Assembly (NCBI GenBank): GCA_023251135.1
Contig: JAHEZJ010000008.1
Span: 79,744-143,743, forward strand
DNA: 64,000 nucleotides
From: Flavobacterium sp.
GTDB lineage: Bacteria; Bacteroidota; Bacteroidia; Flavobacteriales; Flavobacteriaceae
Reading direction: 5' to 3'
The position numbers and the translations under genes were made by a program. The notes below the pieces were generated by a model. That model was not told where the DNA came from. It did no database searches and saw only the letters and a program-made list of their open reading frames with translations. Positions 32,897 to 42,001 of the stretch are shown here, piece by piece; the stretch's first letter is position 1, and each line of letters begins with the position of its first letter.

Positions 32897-33097
32897 TTAT
32901 CGTCCGTTTGTTTTTTCTTCAATTCTTTTCGAGATTCTAAAAATCAAAAGAATTAAAACGGCGCAAAATGAAGCAGCGATTCCAATAAAAGCTACTACAC
33001 TGTCTCCCTGAAAAGGATTTTTGAAGTCTAGCAACGTAATATTAAAAACGATTAAAGCTAATGCCAGAAGCACTAAGATAGAAGTAAAGATTTTCAT
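32897..33097 (-). CDS. Small two-helix membrane protein
   Basis: A 66-aa protein with two hydrophobic segments (IFTSILVLLALALIVFNITLL and VAFIGIAASFCAVLILLIFR) joined by a short polar loop (DFKNPFQGDS), ending in a basic tail (ISKRIEEKTNGR). It has the pattern of small Flavobacteriia inner-membrane proteins of unknown function. The flavoprotein start codon follows within 4 bp, so it may act with that protein at the membrane. Confidence 0.75.
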   Translation of the reverse strand: MKIFTSILVLLALALIVFNITLLDFKNPFQGDSVVAFIGIAASFCAVLILLIFRISKRIEEKTNGR

Positions 33098-33204
33098 AAT
33101 GGTTGTTTGTTTGTCTAAAATAATAAAGTAGAACTTCGCGATGTGAAAAATATCTTAAAGTTGTATTTTAGAAATTTTATGGGGTAAATTTATAAAAATA
33201 AATG

Positions 33205-33783
33205 TTAGACAAACAAACCTTTAACATTAGCAGCAAATAATTTAACAGCAATTGCTAAAAGGATGACTCCAAATGTCTTGCGAACTACACCAAGTCCGTT
33301 TTCTCCTAATAAAGTTTCTATTTTTTTAGAAGATTTCAAAACAAAGTATACCAGAAAAATATTCAGTAAAATCGCAATGACAATGTTAATCGTGTGAAAC
33401 TGAGAGCGAAGCGATAACAAAGTGGTCATCGTACCGGCACCTGCAATTAGCGGAAAGGCCAAAGGAACAATAGAGGCCGACCCTGGTTCTTCGTCACGAT
33501 AGATTCGAATACCTAAAATCATTTCCAGCGCCAAAAAGAACAATACAAAGGAACCTGCAACGGCAAATGAATGTACATCTATTCCAATAAGCTGTAAAAA
33601 GCCTTCTCCGATAAAAAGAAAAATGATCATAATCAAACCGGCAACGATTGAAGCTTTCTCCGATTCGATATGTCCCACCTTTGCTCTTAAATTGATAATA
33701 ATCGGAATTGATCCTACAATATCGATTACGGCAAAAAGTACCATTCCAACAGTGATAATTTCCTTAAAATCAATTTCTAACAT
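33205..33783 (-). CDS. MarC-family integral membrane protein
   Basis: A 192-aa membrane protein with about six helices and the MarC/YchE signature: IVGSIPIIINL near the N-terminus and PLAFPLIAGAGTMTTLLSL in the middle, which is the diagnostic P-L-x-P-x-x-x-G-P-G-like block. The function of the family is unresolved; early links to multiple antibiotic resistance were not upheld. A longer frame reaches 33981, but it covers the promoter (TACTTTTG on the minus strand at 33820-33813), so the start is the ATG at 33783. Confidence 0.88.
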   Translation of the reverse strand: MLEIDFKEIITVGMVLFAVIDIVGSIPIIINLRAKVGHIESEKASIVAGLIMIIFLFIGEGFLQLIGIDVHSFAVAGSFVLFFLALEMILGIRIYRDEEPGSASIVPLAFPLIAGAGTMTTLLSLRSQFHTINIVIAILLNIFLVYFVLKSSKKIETLLGENGLGVVRKTFGVILLAIAVKLFAANVKGLFV

Positions 33784-33812
33784 AATTTTTTTATTTAGAG
33801 TTAAGAGATGTG

Positions 33813-33820
33813 CAAAAGTA
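33813..33820 (-). promoter_or_regulatory. -7 element of the MarC-family gene
   Basis: TACTTTTG on the minus strand is an exact TAnnTTTG. It would start transcription about 23 nt before the ATG at 33783. No clear -33 TTG is visible at the usual distance. Confidence 0.55.
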
Positions 33821-34062
33821 GATAATAAAGTTAATGCTTTTTTAGGATATATGAAACGACGGGTATTTTTGTTATAAAAACACGTATTATGGTCTAAAAA
33901 AATGATTTTTGTAACAATAAGTAAGTTGTTTTGCATATTTGCAAGGCGTTTGTGGTAAAGTATTGAGGCTGTTTTGTGCAAAAGATTCCGATGTGGCCTT
34001 TGCGTAAAAAATGGTCAGACAAGTGTGAGGAAAGAATAAAAGGAATATCTGCTTTCTTTGCG

Positions 34063-34070
34063 TATCTTTG
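34063..34070 (+). promoter_or_regulatory. -7 element of the DUF3109 gene
   Basis: TATCTTTG is an exact TAnnTTTG 30 bp before the ATG at 34100. A second TTTCTTTG lies ten bases upstream. No strong -33 element is seen. It places the 34058 TTG start inside the promoter and so excludes it. Confidence 0.55.
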
Positions 34071-34099
34071 CACTTTATAAATTACAGTATTTAAGTATC

Positions 34100-34669
34100 A
34101 TGTTTCAATTAGGAAAAACCATTATTTCAGAAGATATTCTTGAAAAAGAATTTGTGTGCAACTTGTCAGCTTGTAAAGGAGCCTGCTGCGTTGACGGAGA
34201 TGCCGGTGCGCCTTTGAGTGAAGCAGAAACTAAAATTCTGGAAGAAATTTACCCTAAAGTAAAACCCTTCCTGCGAAAAGAAGGAATTGCCGCGATCGAA
34301 GCTCAGGGAACCTGGGTGAAAGGAACGGATGGTGATCTTGAAACGCCTCTGATTGATAATAAGGACTGTGCCTACGTTATTTTTGACGGCAAGACTGCGC
34401 TTTGCGGAATCGAGCAGGCATACAATCAGGGAATCGTAGATTGGAAAAAACCGGTTTCCTGTCATTTGTACCCGATACGAGTGAAAGACTTTACAGAGTT
34501 TGCTGCGGTGAACTATGATAAGTGGGATATTTGCGACGATGCCTGCTCGTTAGGTAAAGAGTTGGAAGTTCCGGTATATAAATTTGTCAAAGAAGCCTTA
34601 ATTCGCCGCTTTGGACAGGACTGGTATTTGGAGCTTGAAAAAGTTGCCGAAGAACTTAAAAAATCTTAA
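34100..34669 (+). CDS. DUF3109 cysteine-rich protein
   Basis: A 189-aa cytoplasmic protein of DUF3109, a family common in Bacteroidota. Its cysteines fall in metal-binding-like clusters: [17 protein letters not shown] (residues about 18-34), [21 protein letters not shown] and [11 protein letters not shown]. This resembles the YkgJ/FliB-like zinc or iron cluster proteins. No activity is known. The ATG at 34100 follows the -7 element at a normal distance. It is a single gene; a downstream frame in the +2 register up to 34811 has no support. Confidence 0.85.
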   Translation: MFQLGKTIISEDILEKEFVCNLSACKGACCVDGDAGAPLSEAETKILEEIYPKVKPFLRKEGIAAIEAQGTWVKGTDGDLETPLIDNKDCAYVIFDGKTALCGIEQAYNQGIVDWKKPVSCHLYPIRVKDFTEFAAVNYDKWDICDDACSLGKELEVPVYKFVKEALIRRFGQDWYLELEKVAEELKKS

Positions 34670-35005
34670 AAAATCGGTAGCCATTACCGTTGCTGGGAAG
34701 TACTCAAAAATTGATCAGAAAAAGAGAGAAGAGGCAGGGAAAAAACTTTTAAAAACATTTAAAAAATTCTTGCTTTTTATTCTAAAAAGTCTATATTCTA
34801 CAGCAAAATGAGCAGTAAATGTAAGGATTAATTTACTCATTTACAGTGTCTTAATTGTTGTATGAAAAATATCTCAATTTTTCGCTGTTGTTAAAAACTA
34901 CGCCCGATTGTGAATAAGTTTGGCTTTTATTTTTGGCAACAAATGACAATCTTTGTAGTCTACTGAATTAGCAAAAATTTAGTATAAAAATTAAAGTAAA
35001 ATTTC
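34670..35005. other. Intergenic region before nrdB
   Basis: 336 bp, AT-rich, without a credible gene, hairpin terminator or RNA. A weak promoter for nrdB may be AATCTTTG at 34948-34955 (one mismatch to TAnnTTTG) with TTTG at 34919-34922, but the 25-bp spacing is too long. I see no NrdR-type box. Confidence 0.5.
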
Positions 35006-35983
35006 ATGTCACAAGTCGAGCCAATATTACAAGAAAATAAAAATCGTTTCGTTATTTTTCCTATTAAACATCATGATATTTGGGAATGGTACAAAAAGAT
35101 GGAGGCTAGTTTCTGGACTGCGGAAGAAATCGATTTGCACCAGGATTTGACAGACTGGAATAATAAGTTAAGTGACGACGAAAGATATTTCATCAAACAC
35201 ATTTTAGCATTCTTTGCAGCTTCTGACGGAATTGTAAATGAAAATCTGGCAGAGAACTTTGTAAATGAAGTTCAATATGCCGAAGCTAAATTTTTCTATG
35301 GATTCCAGATCATGATGGAAAATATTCATAGTGAGACGTATTCTTTATTAATTGATACTTACGTAAAAGACGAAGCAGAGAAAGCAGAATTGTTTAATGC
35401 TTTAGAAGTTTTTCCTGCAATTGGCAAGAAAGCAGAATGGGCTTTAAAATGGATCGAATCCGATTCATTTGCTGAAAGACTAATTGCTTTTGCAGCAGTA
35501 GAAGGAATCTTTTTCTCAGGTGCTTTCTGTTCTATTTATTGGTTGAAAAAACGTGGTTTAATGCCAGGTTTGACTTTTTCTAACGAGCTAATTTCGCGTG
35601 ACGAAGGCGTGCACTGTGATTTTGCAGTTCACCTGCACAATCACCACTTAGTAAATAAAGTACCAAAAGACAGAATTAAAGAAATCATTGTTGATGCTTT
35701 AAATATCGAAAGAGAGTTTGTAACAGAATCTCTTCCGGTAAGTTTAATAGGAATGAATGCTACTTTAATGACGCAATATTTAGAGTTTGTTGCGGATAGA
35801 TTATTAGTAGAATTAGGTTGTGAGCGTGTATATGGGTCAGCGAATCCGTTTGACTTCATGGACATGATCTCTCTTCAGGGAAAAACTAATTTCTTTGAAA
35901 AACGTGTTGCAGAGTATCAAAAATCGGGTGTGATGAACACCGACAGTGATGCTCAGAAAATTTCATTTGATGCAGATTTTTAG
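35006..35983 (+). CDS. nrdB: Class Ia ribonucleotide reductase, small subunit
   Basis: A 325-aa di-iron protein that supplies the tyrosyl radical for ribonucleotide reduction. Iron ligands and radical site are intact: Asp in FFAASDGIV, then ENIHSETY with Glu, His and the radical Tyr at the canonical +3 and +7 spacing. [19 protein letters not shown] and [13 protein letters not shown] follow. The C-terminus ([13 protein letters not shown]) is the acidic/aromatic tail that docks on the large subunit. The large-subunit gene follows 250 bp downstream in the same direction, the reverse of the usual A-B order. Confidence 0.95.
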   Translation: MSQVEPILQENKNRFVIFPIKHHDIWEWYKKMEASFWTAEEIDLHQDLTDWNNKLSDDERYFIKHILAFFAASDGIVNENLAENFVNEVQYAEAKFFYGFQIMMENIHSETYSLLIDTYVKDEAEKAELFNALEVFPAIGKKAEWALKWIESDSFAERLIAFAAVEGIFFSGAFCSIYWLKKRGLMPGLTFSNELISRDEGVHCDFAVHLHNHHLVNKVPKDRIKEIIVDALNIEREFVTESLPVSLIGMNATLMTQYLEFVADRLLVELGCERVYGSANPFDFMDMISLQGKTNFFEKRVAEYQKSGVMNTDSDAQKISFDADF

Positions 35984-36234
35984 ACAACAGGAATCATTTT
36001 AGTGGCCACTAACGCTAAAAAAGAATAAATCATTTTTAAGATTGAATCTTCATCCCCAATAGTTGATTCAAGAACAATTTTTAATGCCTTTCAATCTGTT
36101 TTTCGGATTGGAATCAGATAACTATTGAGAATCCTACAATTCTCAAAAAATAATTTAAAAACACACAATGTTTAAGCTTTGGGAATCGTTATTCCAGAGT
36201 CTTTCATTTTTTCAATAACTAAAATAGTAAGCTT

Positions 36235-38628
36235 ATGTATGTAGTAAAAAGAGATGGCCATAAAGAGCCGGTAATGTTTGATAAGATTACAGAAAGAATC
36301 AAAAAATTGTGTTACGGTTTAAATGAACTTGTAGATCCTGTTAAGGTAGCGATGAGAGTTATCGAGGGATTGTATGATGGGGTTTCTACTTCTGAATTAG
36401 ATAATCTTGCGGCAGAAACGGCGGCTTCTATGACTATTGCGCATCCTGATTATGCACAATTGGCAGCACGTGTGGCAATTTCAAATCTACATTCAAATAC
36501 TAAGAAATCGTTCTCAGAAACGATGAAGGATATGTACAATTACGTAAACCCAAGAAACGGACAAGATGCTCCGTTGCTTTCGGATGAAGTATTTAAAGTA
36601 ATTCAGGAAAACTCTGCTTTCCTTGATTCTCATATCATTTATACAAGAGATTTTAATTACGATTATTTTGGTTTCAAAACCTTAGAGCGTTCTTATTTGC
36701 TAAAAATTAATGGTAAAATCGTCGAAAGACCACAACATATGTTGATGCGTGTTTCGGTTGGTATTCACCTTGACGATTTAAAATCGGTAATTGAGACGTA
36801 CGACTTAATGTCTAAAAAGTTCTTTACGCATGCAACGCCAACGTTGTTCAACGCGGGAACTCCAAAACCTCAAATGTCTTCCTGTTTCCTTTTGGCCATG
36901 CAGGATGATAGTATTGATGGTATTTACGATACTTTAAAACAAACGGCTAAAATCTCGCAATCAGCGGGAGGAATTGGTCTTTCTATCCATAACGTTCGTG
37001 CGACCGGATCGTACATTCGTGGTACAAATGGAACTTCAAACGGAATTGTTCCGATGTTGAGAGTTTTCAACGATACCGCTCGTTATGTAGATCAGGGTGG
37101 TGGAAAACGTAAAGGAAGTTTTGCGATTTACATCGAAACCTGGCATGCTGATATTTTCGATTTCTTAGATTTAAAGAAAAATACAGGAAAAGAAGAAATG
37201 CGTGCGAGAGATTTATTCTTCGCAATGTGGACTTCAGATTTGTTCATGAAACGTGTACAGGAAGATACTACCTGGACGTTAATGTGTCCTAACGAATGTC
37301 CTGGTCTGTATGATGTTTACGGAGAAGAATTTGAAGCATTGTATCTGGATTATGAATTTAGAGGAAAAGGTAGAAAAACGATTCGTGCACGTGAATTATG
37401 GGAGAAAATCCTGGAATCACAAATCGAAACCGGAACGCCTTATATGCTGTACAAAGATGCAGCAAACCGTAAATCAAACCACAAGAACTTAGGAACCATT
37501 CGTTCGTCTAACTTGTGTACTGAAATTATGGAGTACACTTCTAAAGATGAAATTGCAGTTTGTAACCTGGCGTCTATTTCGTTGCCAATGTTTATTGATA
37601 ACGGTAAATTCGATCACGAAGCACTTTACAATGTTACCAAACGTGTAACCCGTAACCTGAACAAAGTAATCGACAGAAATTACTACCCGGTTAAAGAAGC
37701 AGAAAACTCTAACTTGCGTCACCGTCCGGTAGGATTAGGAGTGCAAGGTTTGGCAGATGCTTTTATCATGTTGCGTATGCCTTTTACAAGTGATGAGGCA
37801 AAAGCATTAAATCAGGAAATTTTCGAAACATTATACTTCGCAGCAGTAACCGCTTCTATGGAAATGGCGAAAGAAGAAGGACCGTATTCAACTTTTGCGG
37901 GTTCTCCAATGTCTCAGGGAGAATTTCAATACAATATGTGGGGATTGAAAGATGAAGAATTATCAGGCCGTTGGGACTGGGCATCTTTAAGAAAAGAAGT
38001 AATGGAGCACGGAGTTCGTAACTCATTATTGGTTGCGCCAATGCCAACAGCTTCGACTTCACAGATTCTTGGAAACAACGAAGCTTTTGAGCCGTACACC
38101 TCAAACATTTATACACGTCGTGTATTGTCTGGAGAATTCATCGTAGTAAACAAACACTTACTGGAAGATCTGGTAAAACTTGGTTTATGGAACGAAGATT
38201 TGAAACAGGAAATTATGCGTCATAACGGATCGGTTCAAAATATTGATATTATTCCGCAAGACCTGAAAGATCTTTATAAAACAGTTTGGGAAATGTCGAT
38301 GAAAGACATTATCGATATGTCACGTCAAAGAGGTTACTTCATTGACCAATCACAATCGTTGAACTTGTTCATGCAGGATGCTAACTATTCTAAACTAACG
38401 TCAATGCATTTCTACGCTTGGCAGTCAGGTTTGAAAACAGGGATGTATTACCTAAGAACAAAATCGGCAGTTGATGCGATTAAGTTCACGCTGAACAACG
38501 ATAAAAAAGAAGAAACAGCTCCAACATTAGTTGCAGAAACAGAAGCAATCAGCGTTGAGGATTATAAAGCAATGCTTTTAAAAGCACAAGCAGCAGATCC
38601 TGAAGATTGTGAAATGTGTGGATCTTAA
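36235..38628 (+). CDS. nrdA: Class Ia ribonucleotide reductase, large subunit
   Basis: A 797-aa catalytic subunit. An ATP-cone (residues 1-90: [24 protein letters not shown]) gives allosteric activity control. The catalytic barrel has [19 protein letters not shown] with the active-site Cys, NLCTEI (the Cys radical site) and [19 protein letters not shown]. The C-terminal CEMCGS carries the shuttle cysteine pair. It reduces all four ribonucleoside diphosphates together with NrdB, encoded just upstream. A 250-bp spacer without a gene separates the two; co-transcription is likely but not shown. A terminator lies 25 bp downstream. Confidence 0.96.
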   Translation: MYVVKRDGHKEPVMFDKITERIKKLCYGLNELVDPVKVAMRVIEGLYDGVSTSELDNLAAETAASMTIAHPDYAQLAARVAISNLHSNTKKSFSETMKDMYNYVNPRNGQDAPLLSDEVFKVIQENSAFLDSHIIYTRDFNYDYFGFKTLERSYLLKINGKIVERPQHMLMRVSVGIHLDDLKSVIETYDLMSKKFFTHATPTLFNAGTPKPQMSSCFLLAMQDDSIDGIYDTLKQTAKISQSAGGIGLSIHNVRATGSYIRGTNGTSNGIVPMLRVFNDTARYVDQGGGKRKGSFAIYIETWHADIFDFLDLKKNTGKEEMRARDLFFAMWTSDLFMKRVQEDTTWTLMCPNECPGLYDVYGEEFEALYLDYEFRGKGRKTIRARELWEKILESQIETGTPYMLYKDAANRKSNHKNLGTIRSSNLCTEIMEYTSKDEIAVCNLASISLPMFIDNGKFDHEALYNVTKRVTRNLNKVIDRNYYPVKEAENSNLRHRPVGLGVQGLADAFIMLRMPFTSDEAKALNQEIFETLYFAAVTASMEMAKEEGPYSTFAGSPMSQGEFQYNMWGLKDEELSGRWDWASLRKEVMEHGVRNSLLVAPMPTASTSQILGNNEAFEPYTSNIYTRRVLSGEFIVVNKHLLEDLVKLGLWNEDLKQEIMRHNGSVQNIDIIPQDLKDLYKTVWEMSMKDIIDMSRQRGYFIDQSQSLNLFMQDANYSKLTSMHFYAWQSGLKTGMYYLRTKSAVDAIKFTLNNDKKEETAPTLVAETEAISVEDYKAMLLKAQAADPEDCEMCGS

Positions 38629-38653
38629 TGATTTTAGATTTTTAAAATATAAA

Positions 38654-38685
38654 AGCAGTTATCGTAAGGATAGCTGCTTTTTTTG
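38654..38685 (+). terminator. nrdA terminator
   Basis: AGCAGTTATC (38654-38663), a five-base loop, GATAGCTGCT (38669-38678; one G-U pair), followed by seven T residues. Confidence 0.88.
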
Positions 38686-38731
38686 TTATTGTTTATTTTT
38701 GTCAATCTAGAGAAACAAGGTGTTGGATTGG

Positions 38732-38756
38732 CTCCAGCTTTAGCTGGAGGTTTTTA
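38732..38756 (+). terminator. Terminator-like hairpin in the nrdA-DUF1800 gap
   Basis: CTCCAGC, loop TTTA, GCTGGAG (38732-38749), then GTTTTTAG. It follows the nrdA terminator by about 50 bp. No gene ends between the two, so it may be a dispersed hairpin and not a functional end. Confidence 0.5.
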
Positions 38757-38905
38757 GTTTTTTTAATATGGCTTTAGCCGAAATGATTTTAGTTAAAGTT
38801 TTTCTATGATCGTATTTTAATCTTCAGTGAAAGCTGGTGAGAATTCAAGTAGACGACAATATTCCCAAAAAATCCCCGTTTAAATTATTACCAAAGATTT
38901 TAAAG

Positions 38906-38961
38906 CCTTAGTACCTTAGCACCCTAGTGCCTCAGTATCTAAACACCTCAGAACCTTCCAT
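38906..38961. repeat. Degenerate 8-bp-period array
   Basis: Seven units in strict 8-bp register: CCTTAGTA, CCTTAGCA, CCCTAGTG, CCTCAGTA, TCTAAACA, CCTCAGAA, CCTTCCAT. The consensus is CCTnAGnA. It belongs to the family at 13193-13240 (opposite orientation). It lies 48 bp before the DUF1800 gene. The rest of the 380-bp nrdA-DUF1800 gap shows only two hairpins and no gene. Confidence 0.65.
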
Positions 38962-39008
38962 TAAACCTTTAATAGAAAGTTAAGTCTTATTGTAATAATT
39001 TCTGAATT

Positions 39009-40406
39009 ATGAAAAAAAGCAATCTTTGGTCGTTACGATTGGGTTTTTCCGGAAAAGAATCCGATGCAATTGAAAAATTAGGATTAGAGAAATTTCTAAA
39101 ACATTCCTATGAATCCAAATTTGACACACAACTCCCCGCTTTTTTAGAGGATGATCCCAAGACACTATTAGAACTCAAAGCGCTTCGAGAATTGATTAAA
39201 ACTGCAGATTCAGAAGAAAAAAAGAAGGTTCTCAAGAAAGAAATCTATTCGGCAATAGAATTAAAAAAATGGTGGATTGGCAAAATGCGTAATGACGAAT
39301 TTCCATTACGTGAAAATATGGTTTGCTTCTGGCACAATCATTTTGTATCCACCACACAGAAAGTAAAAGTCAACTACTGGATTTACCAACACAATATGAT
39401 TCTTCGGGAACATGCTTTTGGAAACTTTAAAGAACTCACCAAGCAAGTCCTAAAGTCGAATGCAATGGTGAAGTACCTTGATAATGTCGACAACAAAAAA
39501 GGGAAATACAACGAAAACCTCAGTCGCGAATTATTGGAACTGTTCACCATCGGAATTGGAAACTACACCGAAAGCGATATTAAAAACGGAGCAAGAGCTT
39601 TGGCAGGGCTGAATTATGGAGACAACAGAGCTGCCTACAGGAAGTTTGCCGAAGATGATACCGATAAAACCTATTTTGGTAAAACCGGAAATTGGAAAGC
39701 AGATGATCTGGTCGATATTATTTTTGAACAGAAAAACATTCCCTATCTGATTACCCGAAAAATCCTCGAATGGTTTGTTTACGACAATCCACCCGAAAAT
39801 TTGGTGACCTATTATGGGGATTACTTTAGAAAGGTAAAGTTTGAAATTCAGCCTTTATTGACTAAGATTTTTACCGAAGAATACAAGAAAGAAAACTCAG
39901 GAACGAAAATCAAAGATCCGTTAGTTTATATTTTGCAGCTACTGGATGAATTGCATATTGATGATCTTGACGATGGGATGATTTTGTTCTTTCTGAAGCA
40001 GCAAGGAATGGATTTGTACAACCAGGTTAATGTAAAAGGTTGGGATGGCGGCAACTCCTGGCTCACTTCTCAAATTTACCTGCAGCGAAACAATACCGCC
40101 GATTTGCTTTGCAGCGGGAGAAGCATAACCCGAAAAGTCTTGAATACGATGACTGCCGAAACTGAAAAACCAAAATCAGAATTTGAAAAAGTGGAAGTAA
40201 AAATTGACTTTGATACCAACGGAAATAACAAAACGATCATCACTGATCTGTCCAACAGATTATTGTTTAAAGTAAATGATTCGGTGCAAAAAGACATGGA
40301 GAATTTACTTAAATACGATTTTGATCCAAAGGAGGAACATGCCAATTTTGCTGTAATCCGACTCTTTAATTACATCAGCAAACTGCCCGAATATCAATTA
40401 ATTTAG
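39009..40406 (+). CDS. DUF1800 domain-containing protein
   Basis: A 465-aa protein covering one DUF1800 domain: LWSLRLGFSGKESDAIEKLG at the N-terminus, MVCFWHNHFV, LSRELLELFTIGIGNYTESDI and ARALAGLNY. The domain regularly occurs next to DUF1501 proteins and is thought to act with them in the envelope. The biochemical function is unknown. It lacks an obvious cleavable signal. The DUF1501 gene follows after 12 bp, so the two are surely co-expressed. Confidence 0.88.
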   Translation: MKKSNLWSLRLGFSGKESDAIEKLGLEKFLKHSYESKFDTQLPAFLEDDPKTLLELKALRELIKTADSEEKKKVLKKEIYSAIELKKWWIGKMRNDEFPLRENMVCFWHNHFVSTTQKVKVNYWIYQHNMILREHAFGNFKELTKQVLKSNAMVKYLDNVDNKKGKYNENLSRELLELFTIGIGNYTESDIKNGARALAGLNYGDNRAAYRKFAEDDTDKTYFGKTGNWKADDLVDIIFEQKNIPYLITRKILEWFVYDNPPENLVTYYGDYFRKVKFEIQPLLTKIFTEEYKKENSGTKIKDPLVYILQLLDELHIDDLDDGMILFFLKQQGMDLYNQVNVKGWDGGNSWLTSQIYLQRNNTADLLCSGRSITRKVLNTMTAETEKPKSEFEKVEVKIDFDTNGNNKTIITDLSNRLLFKVNDSVQKDMENLLKYDFDPKEEHANFAVIRLFNYISKLPEYQLI

Positions 40407-40418
40407 AAAGCTGTAATT

Positions 40419-41585
40419 ATGAACAGAAGAAATTTTCTAACGCTTACAGGAACACTTACCGGCGGATTGCTGGTGCTTCCTGATTTTTTACATGCATTTG
40501 GTTCGCAGCCTAATTTGATAATTGGCGAGCAATGTGTGGTGTTTGTTCAGTTAAATGGAGGAAATGACGGTTTGAATACCTTTATTCCGTACGATAATCC
40601 GCTGTATTATGATTTGCGCACTAAAATAGCGTTGAACAAAGATGCGGTTGTCGGGAAAAATAAAGGAATGGCGTTTCATCCGGCTTTAAAAGATTTTGCT
40701 CAGATGCAGCAAAATGGCGATCTCACCGTAATTCAGAATGTTGGATATCCCGAACCCATCCGGTCGCATTTTAGAAGTCAGGAGATTTGGCAGACTGCCA
40801 CAGATTCTAATAAATACAACAATGATGGATGGTTAGGACGTTATCTGGATTTACAGTGCAACGGGCATCAGGCAACGGCAGGAATAAATCTGGATTCGAT
40901 AGACAATCTGGCCTTGAAAGGAAATGAACCTAATTTTATCACGGTAAAAGATCCAAACCGGTTTAAAGTAAAATCGGATAGAGAAGAAAATGTAACCTTG
41001 TCGGATAATCCACAATTGGATTTTGTTCGAAAAATAGCCAATTCGGTTACTGAAGGATCTGATGAAATTCAGAAAGCGTTGGCAAAATCCAAATCGGAAA
41101 TCAGTTATCCAAAGACAGAATTATCGAAGAATCTGGAATGGATTGGCCGATTGATCAAAGGGAACTTAAATTCAAAAGTGTACTATACTTCGTTAGGCGG
41201 ATTTGATACTCACGACAATCAGCTGGCCATACACGAAAAGAAATTAATGGATTTGAATGACGCGCTGTATAGTTTTTATCAGGATATGAAACAGTCGAAG
41301 TTGCTTCAGAATGTAACCGTTGTAGTGTTTTCTGAATTTGGCAGACGCGTAAAAGATAACGGAAACGGTACAGATCATGGAACTGCAGCGCCAATGTTTA
41401 TAATTGGAGGAAGTAATAAAGGAACAATTTTAGGCAACAATCCTGATTTGTCTAATTTGGATAACGGGGATTTAAAGTATGAAATTGATTTCAGAAGTGT
41501 TTATGCTTCCTTATTACAGCAAAAAATGAACTTTGATTCTACTAAAATTGGGATTGTGAACAAACCGGTTTCAGGATTGTTTTAA
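40419..41585 (+). CDS. DUF1501 protein with Tat-type signal
   Basis: A 388-aa protein beginning MNRRNFLTLTGTLTGGLLVLP, a twin-arginine (RRNFL) export signal. DUF1501 proteins resemble the alkaline-phosphatase/sulfatase superfamily: VFVQLNGGNDGLNTFIP, FDTHDNQLAIHEKKLM, VVVFSEFGRRVKDNGNGTDHGTAAPMFI. These contain the predicted metal ligands (Asp, His, Glu, His). The hydrolytic substrate is unknown. It forms a two-gene unit with the DUF1800 gene 12 bp upstream. Confidence 0.9.
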   Translation: MNRRNFLTLTGTLTGGLLVLPDFLHAFGSQPNLIIGEQCVVFVQLNGGNDGLNTFIPYDNPLYYDLRTKIALNKDAVVGKNKGMAFHPALKDFAQMQQNGDLTVIQNVGYPEPIRSHFRSQEIWQTATDSNKYNNDGWLGRYLDLQCNGHQATAGINLDSIDNLALKGNEPNFITVKDPNRFKVKSDREENVTLSDNPQLDFVRKIANSVTEGSDEIQKALAKSKSEISYPKTELSKNLEWIGRLIKGNLNSKVYYTSLGGFDTHDNQLAIHEKKLMDLNDALYSFYQDMKQSKLLQNVTVVVFSEFGRRVKDNGNGTDHGTAAPMFIIGGSNKGTILGNNPDLSNLDNGDLKYEIDFRSVYASLLQQKMNFDSTKIGIVNKPVSGLF

Positions 41586-41794
41586 AGATTGCGAAGTTTC
41601 CACGAGTTTACGAATTATTTCAAATCATTTTGGCTTTTAATTAAAATTGGTGAATTCGTGGCAAATAAAACTTAGAATTTTCAAAAACGCAATTGTAAAT
41701 ATCTCATTTTAAGCAGATATTTTTATATTATCGTACAAAACATCATAAATTTGTTAAGAAATCCTTTTTTGTTTCATAAAATGTATTATTTTTT

Positions 41795-41824
41795 TTGGTG
41801 AGGTAAAAATAATTTATACATTCG
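41795..41824 (+). promoter_or_regulatory. Promoter of the aromatic amino acid operon
   Basis: TTG (41795-41797), 19 bp, TACATTCG (41817-41824), one mismatch to TAnnTTTG. The start point would be near 41831, about 23 nt before the leader-peptide ATG at 41854. Confidence 0.65.
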
Positions 41825-41853
41825 CAGAGTATTTATTGAAAAACACAAACAAA

Positions 41854-41934
41854 ATGACTAATAACCGTTTTTATTTTAGCAACTCTTTTTATTTCTTCTT
41901 TAGTAGAAGTGAGGATTGTGCTATGGTTATTTGA
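41854..41934 (+). CDS. pheL: Phe/Tyr-rich attenuator leader peptide
   Basis: A 26-codon frame, ATG at 41854 and TGA at 41932: MTNNRFYFSNSFYFFFSRSE followed by DCAMVI. Six of its residues are Phe and two Tyr, concentrated in codons 6-16, including FYFFF in codons 12-16. It ends just before antiterminator/terminator hairpins and 67 bp before prephenate dehydratase, the first enzyme specific to Phe. This is the arrangement of ribosome-mediated attenuation: stalling at Phe or Tyr codons would allow transcription into the operon. The symbol is used by analogy with E. coli pheL; there need be no sequence homology. Confidence 0.85.
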   Translation: MTNNRFYFSNSFYFFFSRSEDCAMVI

Positions 41935-41996
41935 GAAAAATTTTAAAACAAATAAAACTAATATACAATCCTGATGCAAATCAGGATTTTTTTTTG
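41912..41996 (+). promoter_or_regulatory. Transcription attenuator of the Phe/Tyr operon
   Basis: Two exclusive structures are visible. The antiterminator is AGGATTGT (41912-41919, inside the last codons of the leader) with ACAATCCT (41965-41972). The terminator is AATCCTGAT (41967-41975), loop GCAA, ATCAGGATT (41980-41988), then a run of T residues to 41995. The two share bases 41967-41972. A ribosome that reaches the TGA at 41932 covers 41912-41919 and frees the terminator; one stalled at the Phe codons does not. A weak 5-bp hairpin (41895-41909) lies upstream. Confidence 0.85.
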
Positions 41997-42001
41997 AATA
42001 T

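Noticed and set aside
33784-33981. A 66-codon N-terminal extension of the MarC-family protein
   Set aside because: It crosses an exact -7 promoter element and has no membrane or family similarity; the MarC fold begins at 33783.
34611-34811. A 66-aa Lys-rich frame overlapping the end of the DUF3109 gene
   Set aside because: It begins inside the DUF3109 gene in another register, shows only low-complexity Lys/Leu sequence, and has no promoter or known motif.
36167-36217. A 16-codon frame between nrdB and nrdA
   Set aside because: Too short, no regulatory hairpins around it, and no enrichment for any amino acid that would suggest a leader peptide.
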